Assembly (NCBI RefSeq): GCF_033441515.1
Contig: NZ_JAWQJT010000003.1
Location: 62,001-126,000, forward strand
Source: Amycolatopsis solani
GTDB taxonomy: Bacteria > Actinomycetota > Actinomycetes > Mycobacteriales > Pseudonocardiaceae
DNA: 64,000 nt
Direction of reading: 5' to 3'
A program made the position numbers and the translations under genes. Under the pieces are notes generated by a model that was not told where the DNA came from, did not search any database, and saw only the letters and a list, made by a program, of their open reading frames with translations. Below, in pieces: positions 49,588 to 60,600 of this stretch (within the stretch, counting starts at the first letter, position 1; the number at the start of each line of letters is the position of its first letter).

Positions 49588-51986
49588 CCGACGAACCCCG
49601 CGGCTACGAGTGCTCCCCGTGGGAGCTGCGCTGGCGCGGCATGGACGTGGACGCCCTGCAGCGCACCGAATCGGCGTTCGCGGTGTCGAACGGGCACATC
49701 GGGCTGCGCGGCACCCTCGAGGAGGCCGAGCCGCGCGGGCTGCCCGGCACCTACCTCAACGGGTTCTACGAGCAGCACGAACTCCCCTACGCCGAAGCGG
49801 GCTACGGCTACCCCGAAGAGGGCCAGACCGTCGTCAACGTGACCGACGGCAAGATCATCCGGCTGCTCGTCGAGGACGAGCCGCTGGACATGCGTTACGG
49901 CACCGCGACCGCGCACGACCGCGTGCTCGACTTCCGCAAGGGCACGCTGAGCCGGTCCACGGAGTGGTCGTCGCCGACCGGGCGGCGGGTCCGCGTGCGC
50001 ACCGAACGGCTGGTGTCGTTCACCCAGCGCGCGATCGCCGCGATCCGGTACGAGGTCGAGCCGCTCGACGAGGACCTGCAGCTGGTCGTGCAGTCGGACC
50101 TGCTGGCCAACGAGCCGATCGAGTCCGACACCAGCGACCCGCGGGTGGCCGCCGCGCTGAACTCGCCGCTGGTCGGCGAGTTCCACCGCGCGTCCGACTA
50201 CAACGCCGTGCTGGTGCACCAGACCCGCCGGTCGGGGCTGCGGATGGCCGCGGCGATGGACCACAAGATCGAGGTGGACGACGGGATCCGCGCCCGCATC
50301 CACTCCGAGGAGGACCTCGCGCGGCTGACCGTCGCGGTCGACGTGCCGAAGGGCGGGCGGCTGCGGATCACCAAGTTCCTCGCCTACGGCTGGTCCGCGC
50401 AGCGCTCGGTGCCCGCGCTGCGGTCCCAGGTCGAGGCGGCGCTGGCGGGCGCGCGCCAGACCGGCTGGAAGGGCCTGGTCACCGAGCAGCGCCAGTTCCT
50501 CGACGACTTCTGGGCCACCTCCGACATCGAGATCGACGGCGATCCCGAGCTGCAGCAAGCCGTCCGCTTCGCGCTGTTCCACCTCCTGCAGGCCGGGGCG
50601 CGCGGCGAAAGCCGCGCGATCGCGGGCAAGGGCCTGACCGGCCCCGGCTACGACGGGCACGCCTTCTGGGACACCGAATCGTTCGTCCTGCCGGTGCTCA
50701 CCTACACGATGCCGGACGCGGCGCGCGACGCGCTGCGGTGGCGGCATTCCACAATGGACAAAGCGCGGGAACGCGCGCACCAGCTGGGGTTGCGCGGCGC
50801 GGCGTTCCCGTGGCGCTCGATCAACGGCGCCGAATGCTCGGCGTACTGGCCGGCCGGCACGGCGGCGTTCCACGTCAGCGCGGACATCGCCGACGCGGTG
50901 CTGCGCTACCTCAACGCGACCGGCGACGAGGAGTTCGAGCGCGACTACGGCACCGAGCTGCTGCTGGAAACCGCGCGGCTGTGGGCGTCGCTGGGCCACC
51001 ACGACCGGCACGGGACGTTCCGCATCGACGGCGTCACCGGGCCGGACGAGTACTCGGCGGTGGCGGACAACAACGTCTACACGAACCTGATGGCGCGCCG
51101 GAACCTGCTGGCGGCGGCGGAATCCTGCGAGCGGCACCGGGACGTCGCCGCGCACTTCGGCGTCGACACCGTCGAACTGGACTCGTGGCGCGCGGCCGCG
51201 GCGGCGATGTACCTGCCCTACGACGCCGAACTCGGCGTGCACCCGCAGTCGGAGGGGTTCCTCGAGCACGACGAGTGGGACTACGAGAACACCGATCCGG
51301 CGCACTACCCGCTGCTGCTGCACTACCCGTACTTCGACCTGTACCGCAAGCAGGTCGTGAAGCAGGCGGACCTGGTGCTGGCGCTGCACCTGTGCGGTGA
51401 TTCGTTCAGCCTCGAGGAGAAGGCCCGCAACTTCGCCTACTACGAAGCGAGGACCGTGCGGGACTCCTCGCTGTCGGCGGGCACGCAGGCCGTCGTCGCG
51501 GCCGAGGTCGGGCACCTGCAGCTGGCCTACGACTACCTCGCCGAAGCCGCGCTGACCGACCTGCACGACGTGCACAACAACGTCCGCAACGGCCTGCACA
51601 TGGCGTCGCTCGCCGGGGCGTGGCAGGGCGCTGTGGCCGGGTTCGGCGGGCTGCGCGACCACGGCGGGACGCTGGCGTTCTCCCCGCGACTGCCGGAGCA
51701 GCTGGGCCGGCTCACCTTCCGCCTGATGTTCCGCGGCACGCGGTTCCAGGTCGAGATCGACCCCGACCAGGTCACCTACCACGTGCTCGACGGCGAGCCG
51801 CTGGAAGTGCTGCACCACGGCGAGCGCATCACGCTCACCCCGGAGCCGCAGCGGTTCGCGATCCCGAAGATCGACGCGGGCGACCCGCCGAAGCAGCCCC
51901 CGGGCCGCGCTCCGATGCGGCGTGACTCGGAAAAGGTGCGTCAGTACGCGGAACCCAGCAACCCCATTACTCCGGAAGGTCGCTGA
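49584..51986 (+). CDS. GH65 family disaccharide phosphorylase or hydrolase
   Basis: 800 residues, full length. The N-terminal beta-sandwich (YECSPWELRWRGMDVDALQRTESAFAVSNGHIGLRG) is followed by the (alpha/alpha)6 barrel, with the catalytic Glu in DGVTGPDEYSAVADNNVYTN (about 480-500), and the C-terminal beta domain. It acts on trehalose, maltose or kojibiose. A beta-PGM partner argues for phosphorolysis; some actinobacterial members act as hydrolases (trehalases). It overlaps the upstream gene by ATGA. The last 20 bp overlap the small acidic gene on the other strand. Confidence 0.93.
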   Translation: MTDEPRGYECSPWELRWRGMDVDALQRTESAFAVSNGHIGLRGTLEEAEPRGLPGTYLNGFYEQHELPYAEAGYGYPEEGQTVVNVTDGKIIRLLVEDEPLDMRYGTATAHDRVLDFRKGTLSRSTEWSSPTGRRVRVRTERLVSFTQRAIAAIRYEVEPLDEDLQLVVQSDLLANEPIESDTSDPRVAAALNSPLVGEFHRASDYNAVLVHQTRRSGLRMAAAMDHKIEVDDGIRARIHSEEDLARLTVAVDVPKGGRLRITKFLAYGWSAQRSVPALRSQVEAALAGARQTGWKGLVTEQRQFLDDFWATSDIEIDGDPELQQAVRFALFHLLQAGARGESRAIAGKGLTGPGYDGHAFWDTESFVLPVLTYTMPDAARDALRWRHSTMDKARERAHQLGLRGAAFPWRSINGAECSAYWPAGTAAFHVSADIADAVLRYLNATGDEEFERDYGTELLLETARLWASLGHHDRHGTFRIDGVTGPDEYSAVADNNVYTNLMARRNLLAAAESCERHRDVAAHFGVDTVELDSWRAAAAAMYLPYDAELGVHPQSEGFLEHDEWDYENTDPAHYPLLLHYPYFDLYRKQVVKQADLVLALHLCGDSFSLEEKARNFAYYEARTVRDSSLSAGTQAVVAAEVGHLQLAYDYLAEAALTDLHDVHNNVRNGLHMASLAGAWQGAVAGFGGLRDHGGTLAFSPRLPEQLGRLTFRLMFRGTRFQVEIDPDQVTYHVLDGEPLEVLHHGERITLTPEPQRFAIPKIDAGDPPKQPPGRAPMRRDSEKVRQYAEPSNPITPEGR

Positions 51987-52149
51987 GGACGTCCCTCCCG
52001 GGCGGGGCCGGAACGTCTTCGGTCCCGCCCGGGTTCACATCCGGGTCGGGCGCGGTCGGCACGTCGTGCGTGAGGCTGCCCGGCGTCGGGAGCTTCGGGA
52101 GCTCTTCGTCTTCGTCGTCACGGCCGTGGATGCGCTGCTGTTCGCTCAT
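51967..52149 (-). CDS. Small acidic hypothetical protein
   Basis: 60 residues, strongly acidic and Pro/Asp-rich (DEDEELPKLPTPGSL). No domain is recognised; it is likely disordered. Its 3' end overlaps the GH65 gene by 20 bp, and it lies 41 bp downstream of the Ppx/GppA gene on the same strand. Weak ribosome site. The call rests on its codon use and compact length only. Confidence 0.45.
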   Translation of the reverse strand: MSEQQRIHGRDDEDEELPKLPTPGSLTHDVPTAPDPDVNPGGTEDVPAPPGRDVLSDLPE

Positions 52150-52190
52150 GGTTTCCGGGATACCCGGTTTTCCCGGTCCCGGCCAGGGGT

Positions 52191-53144
52191 TCAAGCCGCC
52201 TGGGTGCCCGCGGCGGCCTTCGCCTTGTCCTGCAGGGTGAGCAGCAGGCCGTCTCGGGTGGACCACGGGCAGATCGCGACCTTGCCGCCCGAGACCGTCA
52301 GCAGCGCCTCCGCCACGATCGCGCCGGCCAGCGCCTGGTGGGCCCGGCTGCGCGAGATGCCCGGCAGCTCGGCCCGCTTCGACGGCGGGAGCGCGGCGAG
52401 CCGCGGGATCCACGCGCGCAGGTCGTCGAGCCGCAGTTCCCGGCACTTCCCGGGCCGGGCGCCGGACAGGCGGGCGAGCTGCTGCAGCACCTTCGAGCAG
52501 CCGACGACCCGCGGATCGACGACGTCGGCCGCGCCGAGCGTGGTGGTCACGATGTCGAGCGCGTGCGTGCGCAGCGCCTTGACCTGCCTTTTCGACACGC
52601 GCTCGGTGGGTAGCCAGTCCCGCGTCATCGACCGGGCGCCCAGCGGCAGCGACCGCGCGAACGAGGCCTGCTGGCCGCAGCCGGCGGCCAGCTCGACGGT
52701 GCCGCCGCCGATGTCGAGCACCAGCAGCGGCCCGGCGTCCGCGCCGTACCAGCGCCGGGCGGCCAGGTAGGCGAGCCCGGCCTCGGCCGGCCCGGACAGG
52801 AACCGCAGCTCGACGCCGGTTTCGCCGGCCACGTGCTGGACGACCTCGGCGGAGTTGGCCGCGTCGCGGATCGACGACGTCGCGAGCGGGTAGACGCCGC
52901 GGACACCGTGGCGGTAGGCCGTGCTCATGCCCGCCGCGACGGCGGCGGTGACGGCAGCCACGCCGCGATCGGTGAGCCGGCCGCGGCCGTCGAGCTCGCG
53001 GTCGAGGCGCAGCCGCGTCTGGTGGTTGAGCACCGGCTCTCGCGGGGACCCGTCGACGGGCACCACCACGAGGCGGGCACTGAACGAACCGACGTCCAGC
53101 ACGCCCACCGCGGGCTCTTCGATTCTTCGCACGACTCGGCGCAC
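52191..53144 (-). CDS. Ppx/GppA phosphatase family protein
   Basis: 317 residues, actin-like ASKHA fold. VGVLDVGSFSARLVVVPVDG is the phosphate-1 loop, ATSSIRDAANSAEVV, and LLVLDIGGGTVELAAG is the second phosphate loop. Such proteins hydrolyse polyphosphate or pppGpp. Actinobacteria have two Ppx/GppA copies. The GTG at 53144 is uncertain; another GTG at 53132 is possible. Confidence 0.9.
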   Translation of the reverse strand: MRRVVRRIEEPAVGVLDVGSFSARLVVVPVDGSPREPVLNHQTRLRLDRELDGRGRLTDRGVAAVTAAVAAGMSTAYRHGVRGVYPLATSSIRDAANSAEVVQHVAGETGVELRFLSGPAEAGLAYLAARRWYGADAGPLLVLDIGGGTVELAAGCGQQASFARSLPLGARSMTRDWLPTERVSKRQVKALRTHALDIVTTTLGAADVVDPRVVGCSKVLQQLARLSGARPGKCRELRLDDLRAWIPRLAALPPSKRAELPGISRSRAHQALAGAIVAEALLTVSGGKVAICPWSTRDGLLLTLQDKAKAAAGTQAA

Positions 53145-53376
53145 CTCACTTCTACCTTGCTGAATATCCCCAGCGGGCCTGGTCGAAACCAGTAATGATG
53201 TCGGATCTCACGACGTACCGCCGGGTGATTAACGGGATTACCCCCTCTGGCGGTGCCTTTTTGCCGCGAAGGTCACAGCGCGATAACCCGAACGAGTGAA
53301 TTGGACACGTTTTGGTAACGCCGAGGGGCGGTGCTGCGATCACCCGGGCATCAGCACCGGTGTGGAGCAGGGAAAA
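53145..53376. other. Spacer with weak promoter signals
   Basis: 232-bp gap between the divergent Ppx/GppA and sortase-like genes. It contains more AT than average (attaacgggattaccccc and gtgaattggacacgttttgg) and is likely the control region for both, but I can assign no specific site. Confidence 0.4.
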
Positions 53377-53973
53377 GTGACTGAACGGCCCGAGCGGAGA
53401 TCCGAGTTCGCCCGGCCGGCCGCGGCCGTGCTCGCGGTCGTGGCCGGGCTCGGGTGCGTGCTGCTGGGCGTGACCACGGTACTCGCCCCGGCCACGACGG
53501 TCCCTCCGGGAGCGTCGGCCTCGCTCCCGGGCACCGGCGCCCCGCCGGCGTCGGTGCGGATCCCCGATCTGGGCCTGGAGCGCGACCACGTGATGGCGCT
53601 GGGTCACGTCGGCGGCCGCCGCGAGCAGCCGGGAACGGCGCCCGGGGTGGGCTGGTTCGCGGACGGCCCGGTCCCGGGAGCGCCCGGGGTCGCGGTGCTG
53701 TCCGGCCATGCCGGCTTCGGCTACTCGGCCGGGGCGTTCGCCCGCCTGTCGACGCTTCGCCCGGGCGCTCCCATCACGATCCGCGACGACGACGGGCGGG
53801 AGTACCGCTTCGTCGTCCGGCGCACGACGCTGTTCCCGTCGAACGCGCCGGACAGCACGCTGGTGGCGCCGGAGGGCGCGGGCCCGCAGCTGCGGTTGAT
53901 CACCAGCGACGGAACGTTCGACGGCGCGGGTTTCAGCGGCGCACGGGTGGCCGTCTACGCGACGCTCGCCTGA
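53377..53973 (+). CDS. Class F sortase-like protein lacking the catalytic Cys
   Basis: 198 residues. An N-terminal membrane helix (about 15-37, AVLAVVAGLGCVLLGVTTVLA) precedes a class F sortase fold. The catalytic His is in LSGHAGFGYSAGAF (H111) and the late Arg (about 190) is in SGARVAVYA. At the catalytic Cys position the motif reads LITSDGTFDG: Ser177 replaces Cys, and the nearby G-G-P is DGT. Sortases cleave and attach surface proteins; this one may be inactive or work as a Ser variant. The GTG has gagcaggga upstream; an in-frame GTG at 53362 is too far. Confidence 0.85.
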   Translation: MTERPERRSEFARPAAAVLAVVAGLGCVLLGVTTVLAPATTVPPGASASLPGTGAPPASVRIPDLGLERDHVMALGHVGGRREQPGTAPGVGWFADGPVPGAPGVAVLSGHAGFGYSAGAFARLSTLRPGAPITIRDDDGREYRFVVRRTTLFPSNAPDSTLVAPEGAGPQLRLITSDGTFDGAGFSGARVAVYATLA

Positions 53974-53986
53974 CGAGGGTTCCGAT

Positions 53987-55027
<1,041 letters not shown>

Positions 55028-55044
55028 GTCCACCTCCGTTGCTG

Positions 55045-55058
55045 AGCAAGCGCTTAGC
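55045..55058. promoter_or_regulatory. Palindrome aagcgctt-type upstream of the LLM gene
   Basis: agcaagcgcttagc at 55045-55058, with an inner aagcgctt dyad. It resembles TetR operators of lipid and steroid regulators (AAGCGCTT cores). It lies 18 bp upstream of the LLM ATG. Confidence 0.5.
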
Positions 55059-55123
55059 CGGATCCTAAGGGGAACGGGCGTTTCGCGTGCGGGCGATGTG
55101 CGCCCCGCCACTCGACCGCGGAG

Positions 55124-56056
55124 TCAGCGGCCCGACAGGGTGCGGACCACCAGTTCCGCCGATGCGCCCGCGCCCAGGGTCGTGCCCGCGTAGCGGACGT
55201 CCGCCGCCAGCGTGCCCGTCGGCTCGGCGCGGACCGTCAGCCAGACCGTGACCATCAGGAGCCAGCGGACGATCAGGTAGCCGAACAGCAGCAGGCCGAC
55301 CAGGGTGCCGAAGGCCGCGACCGCTGGGGAGCGGCCCAGCAGGTGCAGGTACAGGCCGCCGGCCTGCTGGATCGCGCCGAGGCCGACCGCGGCGGCGCCG
55401 GCCGGGCGGAGGGTTGTGCGCAGGGGCAGGGGGCGGCGGGGGAGGCGGGCCAGGCACCAGGTGATGACCAGCCAGTTCGCCGCCAGGCCGAGCAGCAGGG
55501 AGCCCGCGACCAGCACGAAGTGCGCGAACCCGCCGTCGAGGCCAGCCAGCCGGAGCAGGCCCGCGCCCGCCGCGCCGGTCAGTGAGGCCAGGCCGAACGA
55601 GACCGCCGCCGCGAGGCCGATGCCGATGAGCACCAGGACGTCGGTGACGATGCCGCGCAGCAGTGGGCGCGGGGTGCGTTCCTGGCCGAGCATCGCGGTG
55701 ACGGCGTCGCGGACGTTGCTGATCCAGCTCCAGCCCGAGTACGCGGCGACGGCGAGCGCGAGCAGCCCGATCCGGCCGCGCTCGCCGACGACGGTGTGCA
55801 CGACGTTCGTGGCCTGGCCCGCGAGTTCGGGCGGCAGCGAGCCGTCGATGACGCGGTCGAGTTCGGCGCCGAGGATCCGGTCGCCGGCCAGCACGAACCC
55901 GGCCACCGAGACCGCGACCATGATCAGCGGGACCAGCGCGAGCAGGCTGAAGAACGTCACCGCGGCGGCGTAGTGGTCGCCGTCGCGCTCCCGGTACCGG
56001 GCCAGCGTCGCCCCGGCTCGCCGGAATCCCCTCTTCACCGCTCCACGCACCACCAC
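55124..56056 (-). CDS. YihY/BrkB family membrane protein
   Basis: 310 residues with about six membrane helices. The family core is GDHYAAAVTFFSLLALVPLIMVAVSVAGFVLAG and later AAYSGWSWISNVRDAVTAML. Function unknown in most; often linked with envelope stress or export. The GTG at 56056 is selected (AGAGGG site). It lies 65 bp downstream of the fumarylacetoacetase gene on the same strand. Confidence 0.88.
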   Translation of the reverse strand: MVVRGAVKRGFRRAGATLARYRERDGDHYAAAVTFFSLLALVPLIMVAVSVAGFVLAGDRILGAELDRVIDGSLPPELAGQATNVVHTVVGERGRIGLLALAVAAYSGWSWISNVRDAVTAMLGQERTPRPLLRGIVTDVLVLIGIGLAAAVSFGLASLTGAAGAGLLRLAGLDGGFAHFVLVAGSLLLGLAANWLVITWCLARLPRRPLPLRTTLRPAGAAAVGLGAIQQAGGLYLHLLGRSPAVAAFGTLVGLLLFGYLIVRWLLMVTVWLTVRAEPTGTLAADVRYAGTTLGAGASAELVVRTLSGR

Positions 56057-56121
56057 ACCGACCCTCTCATCCGCACGTGTCCTCCGCAGTCCGGACACGG
56101 CGGGCGCCGGATCGTCACGCG

Positions 56122-57327
<1,206 letters not shown>

Positions 57328-57676
57328 GGTCGCTCCTCGATGCGGACAGTCCGCGCGGCCGGGCGGCCGGGCGTCGGGTGGTGGGAACGGGGTGCGGCAC
57401 CTGAGCGGGGTACGGCACCCGGGCGCGGTCCGGCACCTGAGCGGGGTACGGCACTCGGGCGGGGTTCGGCACTCGCGCAGGGCGCGGCACCCGGACGGGG
57501 TGCGGTGCCCGGGCGAGGAGGGGCGCCGGGGGCGCCCGGCACCGCTGTCACGCCCGGCGAGGAGGGCGCCCCGCCGCAAGTGGCGGGCCCCACCTGCGCA
57601 AGCGTGGCCCGCGCCGGTACGTGGGTGGCGGCGGCCGGCACCGCCGCCCGTCGGTTTGCGGGGTGCGGGGGTGTGC
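57328..57676. other. 349-bp gap with tandem repeat, between fahA and the DUF885 gene
   Basis: No gene is believable here. The first half holds an 18-bp tandem repeat (listed separately). The second half is GC-rich with several short inverted repeats (for example gggcgcc/ggcgccc near 57525-57535). The fahA promoter must be in it, on the minus strand. The long open minus-strand frame across it is caused by the repeat's periodicity. Confidence 0.6.
57391..57516. repeat. 18-bp tandem repeat, seven units
   Basis: Seven consecutive units of 18 bp with consensus ggtacggcacctgggcgg: units start at 57391, 57409, 57427, 57445, 57463, 57481 and 57499. Unit differences lie mostly at base 4 and in the second half. 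A degenerate eighth may precede at 57373. The period is a multiple of 3, so open frames stay open through it, but no protein is supported. Confidence 0.85.
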
Positions 57677-60600
57677 TCACTCGCCGCCTTCCGTGCCTCG
57701 CGTCGCCACCCAGTCGGCCACCACCGTTGCCAGGACCGGCAGGGGCAGGGTTCCGCTGCCCAGGACCGTGTCGTGGAACTCGCGGATGTCGAAGCGGTCG
57801 CCCAGTGCCTGCTCCGCTTCGGTGCGCAGGCGCTCGATCTCCAGGCGGCCCACCATGTAGCTGAGGGCCTGGCCCGGGTGACCGGCGTAGCGGTCGATCT
57901 CCGCTTCGATCTCGATCGGTGCCATCGGGGTGTTGTCCCGCAGGAAGTCCACCGCGCGCTGACGGCTCCAGCCCAGTGCGTGCAGGCCCGTGTCCACCAC
58001 CAGGCGGGCCGCGCGCATCGAATCCTGGGTCAGGAGGCCGAAGCGCGAGACGTCGTCGGAGTACAGGCCCATCTCGTCGGCCAGGCGCTCGGCGTACAGG
58101 CCCCAGCCTTCGACGTAGGCGTTGAAGATGCAGATCCGCCGCAGCAGCGGCACCCCGGTCAGCTGCTGTGCGAGCGTCAGCTGGAAGTGGTGCCCCGGCA
58201 CGGCTTCGTGGAACGCGACCGACTCGCTCAGCGTCCGCTGCCGCTGGTCCGCCTCGTTCGTGTTGGCGTAGTAGGTGCCCGGGCGCGAGCCGTCCAGTGA
58301 CGGGTCGATGTAGTACGCGATCGAGCCGCTTTCGGCCTCGGCCGGGGGTACCGGCGCGACCTCGCAGCGCTGCTCCGGGACGCGCAGGAACCATTGCGGC
58401 GCCACGGCTTCCGCACGGGCGATCGTCTGCCGGGCCGACTCCAGCAGCTCCTCCCCGTCGCGCCAGCGCAACGCCGGGTCGGTGCGGATCCGCTCGAAGA
58501 TCTCGGCGAGTTCGGTGGTGCCGAACACCTTCTCGCCCAGCTCGCGGTACTCCCCCGCCAGCCGGTCGATGATCGCCAGCCCGGTTTCGTGCAGCTCCTG
58601 CGCCGTGCGCTCGGTCGTCGTCTCCGCGCGGATCAGGGCGGCGTACCGCTCCGGGCCGCCCGGGAGGTCGCCGAGGCCCGGGGACGTCTCCGGCCGCGCG
58701 ACCGGGACGACCTCGCCGGTCAGAAAGTCGCGGTACCGCGTGTACGCGGGACGCACCACTTCGGCGAGCAAGCGGTCACGCTCGGCCTCGAGCCCGTGGA
58801 CCGGGACCTTCAGCGGGTCGTCGTCCGGGGCGCCGAGGTAGCGCTCGACGTACCCGATGCCGATGCGCGCCAGGAACTCCGGCGGCGTCAGGCCCTCGGC
58901 GAGCGCCGCCCGCTGCCGCTCGATCAGCTGGTCCAGGTACGTGCCGATGGCCTCGAGCCGGCTCAGGTAGCCGCGGGCCTTGGGCTCGTCGTCGAGCACC
59001 GTCTGCGGCAGCTCCACCAGCAGCATCAGCGCCGGGGCGGCCAGGCCGTCGCTCACCGCGATGTCCGCCCGGCCGGAGGCGAGCAGATCGAGTTCGGTGC
59101 GTGCCTGCCAGATCACCACGTCGCGGGTGACGCGGTCGGCCGGGGCCAGCGCCGCCGCGTCGAGCGCTTCGGCCCGCGCGACGATCCCGGCGAGCCCGGC
59201 GCGGTACCGCTCGGCCGCCTCGGCGGTCTGGTCGGCGAGCTTGTCGTGCGCGCCCGGCAGGCCGTAGAGCGACGGGATCAGCGGCTGCGCCTCGAACATC
59301 AGCGCCACGCACTCGTCGGCGAGCCGGTCGGGCGTGTCCGCGTACCCGGCCACCCAGTCCGCGACGACGCCGGCCAGCACCGGCAGCGGGAGCGTGCCGC
59401 TGCCGAGCACGACGTCGTGGAACTCGCGGATGTCGAACCGCTCCCCCAGCGCCTGCTCGGCTTCGGCCCGCAGCCGCTGGATCTCCAGGCGCCCCACCAT
59501 GTACCCGAGGGCCTGGGCCGGGTTGGCGGCGTACCGGTCGATCTCCGCTTCGATCTCCAGCCGCGCCATCGGCGTGTGCTCGACGAGGTAGTCGACCGCC
59601 TGCTGCCGGCTCCACCCGAGCGCGTGCAGCCCGGTGTCGACCACCAGCCGGCCGGCCCGCATCGAGTCCTGCGTCAGCATGCCCAGCCGCGAGACGTCGT
59701 CGGAGTACAGGCCCATCTCGTCGGCCAGCCGCTCGGCGTAGAGCCCCCAGCCCTCGGCGTACGCGTTCACGTGCGCGATCCGGCGCAGCAGCGGCACGCC
59801 GGTGAGGCCCTGCGCGAGGCACTGCTGGAAGTGGTGCCCCGGCACGGCTTCGTGGAACGCGACCGCCTCGCTGGTGAACCGCGGCCGCTTCTCGGCCTCG
59901 TGGGTGTTCGCGTAGTAGACACCCGGGCGCGTCCCGTCGAGCGACGGCTGGAGGTAATACGCGATCGTGCCGCTGGTCGCCTCCGCTTCGGGCACCGGCG
60001 CGACCTCGCACTCCTGCTCGGGAATCCGCGAGAACCATTGCGGCGCAACGGCTTCCGCCCGCGTGATGGCGGCCCGGGCGCCGGCCAGCAGCTCCTCGCC
60101 GTCACGCCAGCGCAGCGCCGGATCGGTGCGGATCCGGTCGAAGATCTCGCTGAGCTCGGTGGTGCCGAAGATCTTCGCGCCCAGCTCGCGGTACTCCCCC
60201 GCGAGCTTTTCGATCAGCACCAGGCCGGTCTCGTGCAGCTCTTGCGCGGTGCGCTCGGTGGTCGTTTCGACGCGGATCAGCGCCGCGTACCGCTCCGGGC
60301 CGCCCGGCAGGTCGCCGATGCCCGGGGACGTCTCCGGCCGCGCGACCGGCGCGACCTCGCCGGCCAGGAACGCGCGGTAGCGCTGGTACGCCGGGTGCAC
60401 GACGTCGGCGAGCAGCCGGTCGCGCTCGGCCTCGAAGCCTTCGAGCGCGTACGGCGGTGTGACCCGCAGCGGGTCGCTCTCCGGCGCGGCGAGGTAGCGG
60501 TCCACGTAGCCGATGCCGATGCGCACCAGGAACTCCGCCGGCACCAGCCCTTCGGCCACGGCGGCGCGCTGCCGGGTGATCAGGGCGTCGAGGTAGTCGC

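Noticed and set aside
49215..51818. 867-codon open frame on the minus strand across the GH65 gene
   Set aside because: It is a shadow caused by high GC at third positions; the plus-strand GH65 is clear.
57391..57516. A repeat protein encoded by the 18-bp tandem repeat (hexapeptide units)
   Set aside because: The open frame is a by-product of an 18-bp period; no start with ribosome site, no known domain, and it lies between genes.
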